A stretch of 64,000 bases of DNA. Source: an uncultured Microbacterium sp. (lineage in GTDB: Bacteria; Actinomycetota; Actinomycetes; Actinomycetales; Microbacteriaceae). Under the pieces are notes generated by a model that made no database searches, was not told where the DNA came from, and saw only the letters and a list, made by a program, of their open reading frames with translations. The stretch spans positions 35,762 through 99,761 of the forward strand of contig NZ_CANKZA010000005.1 of NCBI RefSeq assembly GCF_947488465.1, read 5' to 3'. The position numbers and the translations under genes are program-made. Of the stretch, positions 17,858-27,269 are shown piece after piece; within the stretch, counting starts at the first letter, position 1; each line of letters begins with the position of its first letter.

Positions 17858-18655
17858 TCAACCGATTGTCACGAGCTGATCGAGGTCGTCGGCCGGCAGT
17901 GCGTCGGCGACCGCAGTGATCTCGGTGGAGACGAGGTCGGCGCGTCCGCTCAGGACGTTCAGGAACGCGGTGTCGGCGGCATCCCGGCCCGTCGAGATGC
18001 GCACAAGGCTCTGACGAGGCGCGAGGGTGGTGGCATCGACGACCCGCCACGCGCCGTCGACCCATGCTTCGGCCACCGCGTGGAAGTCCATCGGCACCAG
18101 GCCCGGCGCGTAGACGGCGACGAGGCGTGCCGGCACCCCCGAGGCTCGGAGGAGCGCGACACACAGGTGCGCGTAGTCGCGGCAGACACCCTGCCGGTTC
18201 ATCAAGGTGCGAGTCGCGCCGTCGGTCGGCAGCGACGAACCGCTGACGTAGCTCAGATGCGTGCCGACCCACGAGGACACCGCGGTGAGGAGCGCTGCCG
18301 GTTCGTCGATGCCGGTGAACTCGGCCGCGGCGGTGGGGGCGAGCGAATCCGACTCGGAATAGCGGCTCGGGCGGACATAAACGAGCGGCGCGGCTTCGTC
18401 CGTGTCGAGGGGAGCACCGGTGCCATCGATCGTCGCGGAGTACTCGACGACAAGCTCGCCCGGCTGCGCGGTCAGGCGGTGTAGTCGGCCGCCGTGGATG
18501 TCGTCGATCTCGCGAACCTCGACCGGGACTCCGGCCACGGTGGCCGTGAGCGTCTCCGTGGTCGGCGTGTACGCGCGGCTGACCGCGATGGCGAAGACCA
18601 GATCGGCGGTCTCGGTGATGTTCAGGACGATGCGACTCGTGACGGTGCGCTGCAT
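17858..18655 (-). CDS. Transglutaminase-like (cysteine protease fold) family protein
   Basis: A 265-residue protein with an N-terminal beta-rich domain (about 1-120) and a transglutaminase core. The catalytic Cys sits in NRQGVCRDYAHLCVALLRA, the His in PMDFHAVAEAWVDGAWRVVD and the Asp in the same block (VVDAT), completing the triad. Related proteins are often annotated as transglutaminase family protein with unknown substrate. ATG 18655 is chosen as the start of the conserved N terminus MQRTVTSRIVLNITE. It precedes the broken ABC exporter. Confidence 0.85.
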   Translation of the reverse strand: MQRTVTSRIVLNITETADLVFAIAVSRAYTPTTETLTATVAGVPVEVREIDDIHGGRLHRLTAQPGELVVEYSATIDGTGAPLDTDEAAPLVYVRPSRYSESDSLAPTAAAEFTGIDEPAALLTAVSSWVGTHLSYVSGSSLPTDGATRTLMNRQGVCRDYAHLCVALLRASGVPARLVAVYAPGLVPMDFHAVAEAWVDGAWRVVDATTLAPRQSLVRISTGRDAADTAFLNVLSGRADLVSTEITAVADALPADDLDQLVTIG

Positions 18656-18734
18656 CGTCCCAGAGTGGCATGCGCGGGGCTTCGCTGGGTGACGTTCACA
18701 TGAAGTTCCGTGCGTCTGCTGATCCCGTCCGGGA

Positions 18735-20379
18735 TCAGTCGGGGTGTTCGATGCCGCGCAGGCGGAGCTCTTCGAAGTCGAGGTGCGTCTCCACGCGGCG
18801 TTCGACGAGGTCATCGATCGTGCCATCACGGCGCATGCGCAGCAGGACATCCCGCTTGCGCTGCAGGAGAGCGAGTTTGAGTCGCGACGCCTCCTCGAAC
18901 CGGGTGATCGGTGACCGCTGGGTCAGATCGATCCCCGAGCTCGTGGCGAGCATGTGCAGGGTGGATGCCGAAGTCTCGCCGTCGGGCGGCGTCACGACAT
19001 GGCGGATCGTCCCGGGGGCGGTCAGGGGGCCGGTGTCGGGAGCTGCCGGATCGTCGAGGACGTCCTCGAGCTCGGCGATGCGGTCGTTGTCGTTCGCGGT
19101 CTGCCGCGCATAGGCCCGCGCATTGGACAGCTCGAGCAGTTCGTACCCTTCGTGACGTGCACGATCTCGCACGCCGTCACTGATTCCATGCTCGGCGGCA
19201 AGGTCATCGATCGCCGCGAGCGCCGCCCCCGAGATCGTGCGCTGGGCGAGTTCGTACTCGTCTTCCTCGACGCCGTCATCACGCAGGCGCGCCCACCGCA
19301 CCACCGCGGGCAGGAGTGGCCCCTGGACGAGCAGACTCAGCAGGATGACTCCGGCCGTCACGAAGACCACGGCATCCCGACCGGAGAGGTCACCTGCGCC
19401 GCCCACCGTCGCCGGCACCGACAGAGCGATGGCGAGCGAGATCGCTCCGCGGAAACCGGCAACCGTGCTCACAACCCGGCCACGTGGGGATCCGGATCGA
19501 GATCCGCCTGCAGGACGCGTGAACGGTGCGAAGAGCAGTTGGAACATGTAGCGCACCACCAGCAGCGCGGCCCAGGCGGAGACCGTCACCAGCAGAAGTG
19601 CACCGATCTGACGAGGGGGGATCTCGTTCACGACGTACTGCACCTCGAGCCCGATCAGGACGAACAGCGCCCCGTTGAGCAGGTAGACGCCGAACGGCCA
19701 GGCGGCGCCCGCCTGCCGGCGGGATGCGGCCGTCGTGATGCGTGGTGATATTGATCACGAGCGCGTTGCGTGAGCGGCGGAGGGCGACGAAAGTCAGCGC
19801 CGCCATCGCGATGCCCGCCGCGGCGCCGCCGAGGTAGGAGACGAGCGCGGTGGCGGTAACCGACCACGCCGTCACGCTGTCACCGAGAGCGAGCGAGAGA
19901 GCAATCGCGTACAGCACGAGTGCGGTGCCGTCGTTGGTGAGACTTTCGGCTTTCAGCTTCATGAACATGCGCTGGGGAAGCAGGCGCCCGAGCGCGGCGA
20001 CCGCTGTCGCGTCGGGGGGCGCCACCGCCGCGCCGAGGAGCAGGCCGGTCTGCCACGGCATCCCGAACAGGGTCGCGATCCACGCGACAGCAAAGGCTGA
20101 GGCGACGACCAGCAGGGTGCTCATTGGGACGATGTAGCGCAACGACCGGCGGATCGCGCGGAGCGAGGTCGTCAGGCTCTCCCAGAACAGCATGACCGGG
20201 AGGAAGAGGAGCAACACGGTTTCGGGCGGAAGCTGGATCTCTCGCAGCTCCGGGAAGAATCCGAGCAAGAGTCCGATGACGACGAGGAGGAGCGGCGTCG
20301 CTATTCGCAGGCGCGGCGCAAGCACGGTGCCGACGAGAATGGCGAGGCCCAGTAAGACCGTCACTTCGAGACCCTGCAT
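18735..20379 (-). pseudogene. Na+/H+ antiporter (CPA1 family), broken by an out-of-frame deletion
   Basis: ATG 20379 opens an intact N-terminal half: membrane segments from MQGLEVTVLLGLAILVGTVL, the AVAPPDATAVAALGRLLP block and the ion-site block AESLTNDGTALVLYAIALS. At about residue 213 (base about 19740), after RRSRNALVINITT, the frame goes wrong. The next frame gives TTAASRRQAGAAWPFGVYLL and LFVLIGLEVQYVVNEI, which normally lies about 40 residues further on, then the AGFRGAISLAIALSVP block and a C-terminal tail of about 150 residues. So there is a deletion of roughly 40 codons plus a frameshift. Confidence 0.82.
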
Positions 20380-20611
20380 GGCTTCCTCCTCCCGCCGACG
20401 AGACCAGTCTGCGCCCCAGACACAAGGCGCAACCAGGCCCCGGCATTCCCGGTTCCGCGCGCAGCTTGTGCGGTGCGCAGGAGAAACACACCCCCGCGCG
20501 CTGCGCCGACCCGGAACGACGGGGGAGTGCCGGAGCGGACAGCGAAAAGATCCTGTACACGGTACGGCGCCGCGAGGCGACTCGGCGCCGTGAGGCGACC
20601 CCGCCGCGAGG

Positions 20612-22054
20612 CTACTCCGCGGCGTGGCGCTCCAGGAAGGCGTAGACCTCGCCGTCATCCACGCCCGGGAAGGCCCCCCGCGGCAGCGGCGAGAACATCT
20701 GCTGGTGGACGCGGGCGCTCGGCCAGGCCTTTCCCGCCCATCGTGCTGTCACCTCGGCGGGCGGGCGCCGGCAGCAGGACTCGTCGGGGCAGAGCGAGAC
20801 CGCGCGCTTCGGCGTCTCGCGGCCGCGGAACCAGCGTGCGTCGTCGAAGGGCACCCCGACGGTGACCGAGAACTCGCCATCGGCGGTGGTGCCCGTCTGC
20901 GTCGAGCACCAGAACGTACCGGCGGGCGTGTCGGTGTATTGGTAGTGCTCCGTGGTGCGGTTGTGCTCTTCGAAGGCGGACCGCGCAAGGAAGCGGCGGC
21001 AGGCGATCTGTCCTTCCACAGACCCGGTCACATCTTCCGGGAGCGGCAGCCCATCGTTCTCGTACACGCGATTGATCGCGCCGGATCCGTCGACCCGCAG
21101 GAAGTGCAGCGGAATATCGAAGTGCTCTGTCAGGAGATTCGTCAGGCGCATGGCGGCGGCCTCGTGAGTGACGCCGAACCCGTCGCGAAAGTCCTCGACC
21201 GCGAGGTTGCGGTCTTTCTTGGCCTGGTCGAGAAACGCGATCGATGCCGTCTCGGGCATCAGGCAGCACGCCGCGAAGTAGTTGATCTCGAGGCGTTGCC
21301 AGAGGAACTCGGCGTAGTCCGTGGGCGGCTGGTGGCCGAGCAGCCGGTGGGCCATCGCCTGCAGCGCCATCGAGCGCAAGCCGTGTCCGCCCGGAATCGA
21401 CGCGGGTGGCAGGTAGATGCGGCCGTTCTCGAGATCGGTGACCGACCGCGCCGAATGGGGGAGGTCGCTCACGTAAAGCAGTTCGAAACCGAGCTGCTCG
21501 GCCATGACCCCCACGGTGCGGTGCTTGAGCGCGCCCGAGACGTGCCCGGCGGCTGTGAGCTGCTTTTCGGCGAGCTTTTCGATGTCGGGGAGGTAGTTGC
21601 GTTGCGCGCGCATGCGCAGGCGTTGCTCGGTATTGGCGCGGCGCGCTTCTTCCGGCGTCGCAATGGCTTCGCGCTCCCGGCGTTCGAGTTCGCGATGGAG
21701 ACCGAGCACACTCTCGATCGTCTCGTCGCTCATCGTCTTTCCGGCCTTGACGGGGGCGATGCCCAGCCGACGAAACGCCGTACTGGACTGCGCGCGGGCG
21801 AGCTCGAGTTCGAGCGCCGCGCGGCGGTTGGGGGGCTCGGGGGAGAGGAGGTCTGTGACGTCGGTCCCTGTCGCGACCGCAATGGCCTGCAGCAAGGAGA
21901 GCTTCGGCTCGCGCTTGCCGTTCTCGATCAAGCTCAATTGGCTGCCGGCGACGCCGACGATCGCCCCGAGTTCGTCCAGCGTGTAGCCGTGCGCGAGACG
22001 GCGGTGGCGAATCCGGTGCCCGAGCGTCGACAGTTCCACAGCGTTCGGAGTCAT
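20612..22054 (-). CDS. ramB: RamB/ScfR-like transcriptional regulator of acetate and propionate metabolism
   Basis: A 480-residue regulator: XRE-type HTH at about residues 11-65 (YTLDELGAIVGVAGSQLSLIENGK), an IrrE/M78-like central domain (LRSMALQAMAHRLLGHQPP) and the short-chain fatty acyl regulator C-terminal domain with cysteines in LCPDESCCRRPPAEV. This is the RamB family that controls acetate, propionate and gluconeogenic genes in corynebacteria and mycobacteria. The gene is divergent from pckG with only 120 bases between them, so pckG is a likely target. Confidence 0.9.
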   Translation of the reverse strand: MTPNAVELSTLGHRIRHRRLAHGYTLDELGAIVGVAGSQLSLIENGKREPKLSLLQAIAVATGTDVTDLLSPEPPNRRAALELELARAQSSTAFRRLGIAPVKAGKTMSDETIESVLGLHRELERREREAIATPEEARRANTEQRLRMRAQRNYLPDIEKLAEKQLTAAGHVSGALKHRTVGVMAEQLGFELLYVSDLPHSARSVTDLENGRIYLPPASIPGGHGLRSMALQAMAHRLLGHQPPTDYAEFLWQRLEINYFAACCLMPETASIAFLDQAKKDRNLAVEDFRDGFGVTHEAAAMRLTNLLTEHFDIPLHFLRVDGSGAINRVYENDGLPLPEDVTGSVEGQIACRRFLARSAFEEHNRTTEHYQYTDTPAGTFWCSTQTGTTADGEFSVTVGVPFDDARWFRGRETPKRAVSLCPDESCCRRPPAEVTARWAGKAWPSARVHQQMFSPLPRGAFPGVDDGEVYAFLERHAAE

Positions 22055-22076
22055 TCTTTGATCATACGGAAAGAAT
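22053..22076. promoter_or_regulatory. Inverted repeat between ramB and pckG
   Basis: ATTCTTT (22053-22059) and AAAGAAT (22070-22076) form a perfect 7-base dyad that overlaps the ramB start codon. The intergenic region is clearly AT-richer than its surroundings, as expected for a divergent promoter region. It may be an autoregulatory RamB site; the family's published sites include AAAGTTTGCAAA-like sequences, which this does not copy. Confidence 0.4.
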
Positions 22077-22174
22077 CCGAATTCTTGCTGGCCAATTGGT
22101 CGATAAAAGTGTGATCAAGGGATCGAGAATCGAAACACCAGCCCGCGCCGACGCCGCGCACGAAGGAGATCGAG

Positions 22175-24064
22175 ATGGCCATCGCCGACATCTTCACCCG
22201 CCCGACCCCGACCATCACGACGGGTCAGCGCCCGCCGGCGCCGCGGTACGGGGAGCGCCCGCATCTTGCGGGTGCGGCGATGGCCGAACTCGAGACGTGG
22301 GTCGCTGACATCGCCGCGCTGACGCAGCCTTCCCGCATCCACTGGATCGACGGCTCGCGCGCCGAGAACGAAGCGCTCCTGCGCGAACAGGTCGAAGAGG
22401 GCAAGCTCATCAAGCTGAACCCCGAGTGGCGCCCCGGCTCGTACCTGGCCCGATCACACCCGAGCGATGTCGCCCGCACCGAGGCCCGAACGTTCATCGC
22501 CTCCGAGAACGAGGCGGATGCGGGGCCGACCAACAACTGGATCGCTCCGGCCGAGATCCGCGAGACCCTCACGCCACTCTTCCGCGGCTCGATGCACGGC
22601 CGCACGATGTACGTCGTGCCGTTCTCGATGGGGCCGGTCGGCGGACCGCTCTCGCACATCGGCGTACAGGTCACCGACTCGGCCTATGCTGTCACCTCGA
22701 TCGGGATCATGACGCGCGTCGGCACCGAGGTGCTCGAGCAGATTGCCGCCGGCAAACCCTGGGTCAAGACCGTCCATTCCGTCGGTGCCCCGCTCGCACC
22801 GGGCGAGCAGGATGTGGCCTGGCCGTGCAACGACGAGAAGTACATCGTGCATTTCCCCGACACGCTCGAGGTCTTCTCGTTCGGGTCGGGTTACGGCGGC
22901 AACGCGATCCTCGCGAAGAAGTGCTTCGCCCTGCGGATCGCCTCCGTGATCGGCCGCGACGAAGGCTGGCTCGCCGAGCACATGCTGCTCATCCGCGTGA
23001 TCGACCCGAAGGGCAAGGCCTACCATTTGGCGGCCGCGTTCCCGTCGGCATGCGGCAAGACGAATCTCGCGATGCTGCGTCCCACGATCCCCGGTTGGCG
23101 CGTGGAGACCCTCGGAGACGACATCGCCTGGCTCCGTCCCGGCGACGACGGCCGCCTCTACGCCATCAACCCGGAAGCCGGGTTCTTCGGCGTCGCACCG
23201 GGCACGGGGCAGTCCACCAACGTCGCCGCCGTCGAGACGCTGTGGGGCAACACGATCTTCACGAACGTCGCCCTCCGCCCCGATGGCGACGTGTGGTGGG
23301 AAGGGCTGACCGACGACATCCCCGCCGAACTCACCGACTGGGAAGGGAACGCCTGGACCCCGGCATCCGGTCGCCCCGCCGCGCATCCCAACTCGCGCTT
23401 CACCGTCGCCGCCGCGCAGTGCCCCCAGATCGCACCGGACTGGGATGCGGCCGAGGGAGTGCCGTTGGATGCCATTCTCTTCGGTGGCCGCCGTGCCACC
23501 AATGTGCCGCTCGTCCTCGAGGCGACCGACTGGACCCACGGGGTCTTCCTCGGCTCGAACATCTCGTCGGAGCGCACGGCCGCCGCTGAGGGAACGGTCG
23601 GGGAACTGCGCCGCGACCCGTTCGCGATGCTCCCGTTCTGCGGCTACAACATGGCCGACTACTTCGCGCACTGGCTCGAGGTCGGCCAGAAGCTACGGTT
23701 CGATCGCGCGCCGCGCGTGTTCCAGGTGAACTGGTTCCGCAAGGGTGCCGACGGTCGGTTCCTGTGGCCCGGCTTCGGCGACAACGCGCGCGTCATCGAC
23801 TGGATCATCCGGCGGCTCGACGGCAGCGTGCCCGCCGTCGACAGCCCTCTCGGCCGCTTGCCGCGCACCGAAGACCTCAACCTCGACGGGATCGAGGTGC
23901 CGGAGGCGGATCTCGCGGAACTCTTCGCGGTTGACCCGGAATTGTGGTTGCACGAAGCCGACCTCACCGAGGAGTTCTACCGGATCTTCGACGGAAAGGT
24001 TCCTGCGGCCCTGTACTCCGAGCTTGCGGCGTTGCGGTACCGACTCAAGCTCGCGCGGGCCTGA
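22175..24064 (+). CDS. pckG: Phosphoenolpyruvate carboxykinase (GTP)
   Basis: A 629-residue gluconeogenic enzyme converting oxaloacetate and GTP to PEP, CO2 and GDP. The GTP-dependent class is shown by the active-site block [18 protein letters not shown] with its reactive Cys in the P-loop, the metal site [41 protein letters not shown] and the specificity motif [11 protein letters not shown]. The ATG follows AAGGAGATCGAG. Length is normal for the class. Divergent from ramB, which suggests control by acetate or other gluconeogenic substrates. Confidence 0.97.
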   Translation: MAIADIFTRPTPTITTGQRPPAPRYGERPHLAGAAMAELETWVADIAALTQPSRIHWIDGSRAENEALLREQVEEGKLIKLNPEWRPGSYLARSHPSDVARTEARTFIASENEADAGPTNNWIAPAEIRETLTPLFRGSMHGRTMYVVPFSMGPVGGPLSHIGVQVTDSAYAVTSIGIMTRVGTEVLEQIAAGKPWVKTVHSVGAPLAPGEQDVAWPCNDEKYIVHFPDTLEVFSFGSGYGGNAILAKKCFALRIASVIGRDEGWLAEHMLLIRVIDPKGKAYHLAAAFPSACGKTNLAMLRPTIPGWRVETLGDDIAWLRPGDDGRLYAINPEAGFFGVAPGTGQSTNVAAVETLWGNTIFTNVALRPDGDVWWEGLTDDIPAELTDWEGNAWTPASGRPAAHPNSRFTVAAAQCPQIAPDWDAAEGVPLDAILFGGRRATNVPLVLEATDWTHGVFLGSNISSERTAAAEGTVGELRRDPFAMLPFCGYNMADYFAHWLEVGQKLRFDRAPRVFQVNWFRKGADGRFLWPGFGDNARVIDWIIRRLDGSVPAVDSPLGRLPRTEDLNLDGIEVPEADLAELFAVDPELWLHEADLTEEFYRIFDGKVPAALYSELAALRYRLKLARA

Positions 24065-24091
24065 CCCGCGCCGGGGGGGCGGCGATGCGAC

Positions 24092-24187
24092 TCACACCGT
24101 GACGCGCGCGTGGTCGTCGTTGAGGACGGCGCGGGCGGCCACGGCCACGGCGCGGGCGACCTCGTCAGCCCGGCCTCGGGCGACGCC
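24092..24187 (-). other. Possible C-terminal remnant of an unidentified gene
   Basis: On the minus strand an open frame ends at 24092 with GRADEVARAVAVAARAVLND and a few more residues. Composition and codon use look coding, but it begins abruptly where the CsbD-like ATG starts on the other strand. It may be the tail of a deleted gene. Weak evidence; I cannot name the family. Confidence 0.25.
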
Positions 24188-24188
24188 G

Positions 24189-24386
24189 ATGGGCTTGGGA
24201 GATGACATCACGAACGGCGCCGAGAACCTCGTCGGCAAGGCGAAGGAAGCCGTCGGCACCATGACCGACAACGACAAGCTCGTCGCGGAGGGCAAGGCCC
24301 ACCAGGTCAAGGCTCACGCGAAGGACGCGGCATCCGACGTGAAGGATGCCGGCACCGACATCGGGGACGCCCTCACGGGCAAGTGA
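24189..24386 (+). CDS. CsbD-like small stress protein
   Basis: A 65-residue protein MGLGDDITNGAENLVGKAKE followed by VGTMTDNDKLVAEGKAHQ and a lysine/alanine helix. This is the CsbD/YjbJ family of general-stress proteins of unknown function. The typical length and start are present, but no ribosome binding site is visible upstream, which is unusual for this normally well-expressed family. The gene may have lost its leader. Confidence 0.78.
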   Translation: MGLGDDITNGAENLVGKAKEAVGTMTDNDKLVAEGKAHQVKAHAKDAASDVKDAGTDIGDALTGK

Positions 24387-24461
24387 GCCCGGCCGCTCGA
24401 GGCGGCGTAGCGCGGGCGGGAGAGGGGGGATTCCCGTCCGCGTCACGTCGCCTCCCGCCGG

Positions 24462-26363
24462 CTAAACCAGGAGCTGGTGCGCCGCCAGATCGCGATAGAG
24501 CGGGGTCGACTCGATCAACTCGGCGTGCGAGCCCTGGCCGACGACCTCACCCTTGTCGAGGACGACGATCAGGTCGCTGTCCACCACGGTGGAGAGCCTG
24601 TGGGCGATCACGATGAGGGTCCGGCCGGCGGCCACGGCATCGATGGCCTCGCGCATCCGCTGCTCATTGAGGCCGTCCAGCGATGACGTCGATTCGTCCA
24701 GGAGCAGGATCGGCGGGGCGGCGAGGAGCGCCCGGGCGATCGCGAGGCGCTGGCGCTCGCCGCCGGAGAGCATGACTCCCGCCTCGCCGACCGGAGCCTG
24801 AAGCCCCAGCGGATTGCGCGCGAGCACGTCGCCGAGGTTCACGGCGTGCAGCACGGCCTCGCACTCCGCGTCGCTCGCGTCGGGCGATGCGAGGCGCAGG
24901 TTCTCCGCGATCGTTCCGGCGAGCGTCGGGGCATCCTGTTCGACGTACCCGAGCTGGGCGCGGAGGTCGGCGCGCGCGAGCGTGCGCACATCCTGCCCTC
25001 CGAGGAGGATGGCGCCCGCGGTCGGGTCGTAGAACCGCTCGATGAGCGCGAGCATCGTCGACTTGCCGGCTCCGGACGGGCCGACGAGCGCGACGCGCGC
25101 GCCACGCGGAACCCGGAACGACACGCCGCGCAGCACGTCGCCGTGCGCTGCATCCTCCGCGGGCAGGGTGATGGCAGCCGAGTCGACGTGGGCGTCTTCG
25201 AGAGCAGCCAAGGCTGCGGTCTCGGCGCTTCGGCGGGCCGCGACGACATGCTCGGGGTAGCGGAAGCGGACGTCCCGGAACTCGAGCGCATCGTCGGTGT
25301 CGACGGCCGCGACCGCACCGCGGGCACGGCCGGCGTCACCGTCCTCCTCCGCGGGCAGATCGAGGACCTCCTGGATGCGGCCGAGCGCGCCGAGGGCCTG
25401 ATTGACCGAGGTGATCGCGCCGAAGAACGATCCAAGCGGCGCCACGAGAAGGAAGAGGAACATCACGAACGTGATGAGGCTGGCGATCGAGATCGCACCC
25501 GAGGCGACGCGGAACCCGCCGAGTCCGAGCACGACGAGGAGCGATACCTGCAGGGCGATTCCGGCGATCGGCACGACGAGCGCCGAGACCTTCGCGATCT
25601 TGACGCCGATGCCGAAGACATCGGTGGCGACGGTGGTGACCGCCTCCGCTTCGCGCTCGGTCGCCCCGGCAGCACGTACGGTGCGGATCGACCCGATCGC
25701 CCGTTCGACGCCGGAGGCGAGCTCGCCCACTTTCTCCTGCTGCTCCTGGGTTGCCTGGCGGATGCGACCGCTGAGCAGGACCACGCCGACGACCGACACC
25801 CCGATGACGACGACGATCGCGAGCAGCAGGAGCGGGTCGAGAACGGCCATCGCGATGATCGCACCGACGAACAGCAGCGCGTTTCCCACCGAATCGGCCA
25901 GGCCCTGGGTGAGGACGGCGTAGAGAAGTGTGGTGTCGGTGCCGACGCGAGAGACGAGATCGCCGGTGCGGCGCGAGTCGAACTCGCTGATCGGAAGGTG
26001 CAGGATACGGGCGATCAGCTTGCGGCGGGACGAGTAGACGACGGCAGTCCCGGTGCGCTGCAGGAGGTAGTGCTGGTAGCCGGTGATGAGCGAACCGCCG
26101 ACCACGAGCGCGACGATGCCCCAGATCAACAGTCCCAGCGATTGCTCGTTCTGCACCCGCTCGATGACCTGACCGACCAGGACGGGCTGGGCCAGCGTCG
26201 CGATCGCGCCGACGATGCTGAGCACGACGATGAGCGCGACGACAGGCTTGTGCTCGAAGACGTAAGGAAGGAGCTGGGTCAGGCTCGCGCGCGGCCCACT
26301 CTCGGGTTCCGCGCGGCGACCGCGGCGGCGTGGGGAGGTGGTGGATGTCGGGGCAGAGGACAT
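24462..26363 (-). CDS. ABC exporter, fused permease and ATPase
   Basis: A 633-residue half-transporter with six membrane segments in the first 320 residues (PVVALIVVLSIVGAIATLA, LLIWGIVALVVGGSLITGYQ and so on) and a C-terminal ATPase: Walker A GPSGAGKST, signature LSGGERQRLAIARALL, Walker B ILLLDEST and the switch VIAHRLSTV. It would export a drug or lipid as a dimer. Unusual: between the A-loop (RFRYPEHV) and the next strand (DVLRGVSF) there is an insertion of about 40 residues rich in Ala, Asp and Glu. ATG 26363 is followed by the conserved basic N terminus. Confidence 0.9.
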   Translation of the reverse strand: MSSAPTSTTSPRRRGRRAEPESGPRASLTQLLPYVFEHKPVVALIVVLSIVGAIATLAQPVLVGQVIERVQNEQSLGLLIWGIVALVVGGSLITGYQHYLLQRTGTAVVYSSRRKLIARILHLPISEFDSRRTGDLVSRVGTDTTLLYAVLTQGLADSVGNALLFVGAIIAMAVLDPLLLLAIVVVIGVSVVGVVLLSGRIRQATQEQQEKVGELASGVERAIGSIRTVRAAGATEREAEAVTTVATDVFGIGVKIAKVSALVVPIAGIALQVSLLVVLGLGGFRVASGAISIASLITFVMFLFLLVAPLGSFFGAITSVNQALGALGRIQEVLDLPAEEDGDAGRARGAVAAVDTDDALEFRDVRFRYPEHVVAARRSAETAALAALEDAHVDSAAITLPAEDAAHGDVLRGVSFRVPRGARVALVGPSGAGKSTMLALIERFYDPTAGAILLGGQDVRTLARADLRAQLGYVEQDAPTLAGTIAENLRLASPDASDAECEAVLHAVNLGDVLARNPLGLQAPVGEAGVMLSGGERQRLAIARALLAAPPILLLDESTSSLDGLNEQRMREAIDAVAAGRTLIVIAHRLSTVVDSDLIVVLDKGEVVGQGSHAELIESTPLYRDLAAHQLLV

Positions 26364-26419
26364 GGCGGCTTTCTCCAGGAGGGGCGCTTCTATTCTCGCC
26401 CGTCCCGCACCGCGCGGGC

Positions 26420-26770
26420 TCAGCGCCAGAGGACGGCGAGTGCGGCGTTGATGAAGGTCAGGATGCCGACGAGCCAGAACAGGGCCGGGGCGACCGAACC
26501 GTTTCTCCGCTGGCGGGCGGTGCCGATGCCGAGCAGGGCGCCGATGGCGAGCAGGATCACGAGCTTCGTGCCGAGCTTGACGTAGTTCAGCTCGTACGAG
26601 ATTCCCCACGGCGCGGCCAGGGCGATCCCCGCGACGGCGGCGATGACCATGCCCCAGCTCATGATGCGCGTGAACCGGCGCTGGCCGACCGCCTCCACGA
26701 CCCACGCGCCGAAAAGCACGGCGAAGCCGACGAGGTGGACGAGGACGACGGCGTGCCGGAGGATTTCCAT
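26420..26770 (-). CDS. Small integral membrane protein of unknown function
   Basis: A 116-residue protein with four hydrophobic segments (VVLVHLVGFAVLFGAWVVEA, MSWGMVIAAVAGIALA, LGTKLVILLAIGALLGIG, APALFWLVGILTFINAAL). The N-terminal histidines and layout resemble small CopD/DUF2269-type membrane proteins. Function unknown. It lies 25 bases after ribH in the same direction, so it may be the last gene of the riboflavin unit, or the first of one with the exporter. Confidence 0.7.
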   Translation of the reverse strand: MEILRHAVVLVHLVGFAVLFGAWVVEAVGQRRFTRIMSWGMVIAAVAGIALAAPWGISYELNYVKLGTKLVILLAIGALLGIGTARQRRNGSVAPALFWLVGILTFINAALAVLWR

Positions 26771-26795
26771 GCCATCAGCCTACCTGAAGGATTGC

Positions 26796-27269
26796 TCAGT
26801 CGCGCAGGTCGCGGAGGAGGACAGCGGTGCGCAGGGCTGCGTCGGCGGCCTCGGCGCCTTTGTCTTCCTTCGAGCCGGGGAGCCCGGCACGGTCGATGCC
26901 CTGTTGCTCGTCGTCCAGCGTCAGCAGGCCGAAGCCCACGGGCTTGCCGGTGTCGAGCGCCACACGCGTGAGGCCATCGGTCGCCGCGGCCGACACGTAT
27001 TCGAAGTGGGGTGTGCCGCCGCGGATGATGACGCCGAGTGCGACGACCGCGTCGGCCCCGGCATCCAACACCGCCTTGCTGACGACCGGCAACTCGAACG
27101 ACCCCGCCACGCGCTCCAGGCGCCACGACGCTCCGGATGCCGCGAGCACCCGCTCGGCGCCGGCGATGAGTCCGTCGCTGATGACGTCGTGCCAGAGTCC
27201 GGCCACGATCACGACCTCGATGCCCGTCGCATCGACGGCCCGGGTCTCGGGTGCTCCGTGCCCGCTCAT
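26796..27269 (-). CDS. ribH: 6,7-dimethyl-8-ribityllumazine synthase
   Basis: A 157-residue enzyme condensing 5-amino-6-ribitylamino-uracil with dihydroxybutanone phosphate. The family blocks are present: IVAGLWHDVISDGLIAGAER, VAGSFELPVVSKAVLD, ALGVIIRGGTPHFEYVSAAA and VGFGLLTLDDEQQ. The ATG overlaps the ribBA stop by four bases. It is last of the four rib genes. Confidence 0.96.
   Translation of the reverse strand: MSGHGAPETRAVDATGIEVVIVAGLWHDVISDGLIAGAERVLAASGASWRLERVAGSFELPVVSKAVLDAGADAVVALGVIIRGGTPHFEYVSAAATDGLTRVALDTGKPVGFGLLTLDDEQQGIDRAGLPGSKEDKGAEAADAALRTAVLLRDLRD

Noticed and set aside
18735..19643. A separate 302-residue protein starting MQYVVNEIPPRQ
   Set aside because: It is the C-terminal half of the antiporter; the residues before the Met (FVLIGLEV) continue in the same frame, so it is a frameshift fragment.
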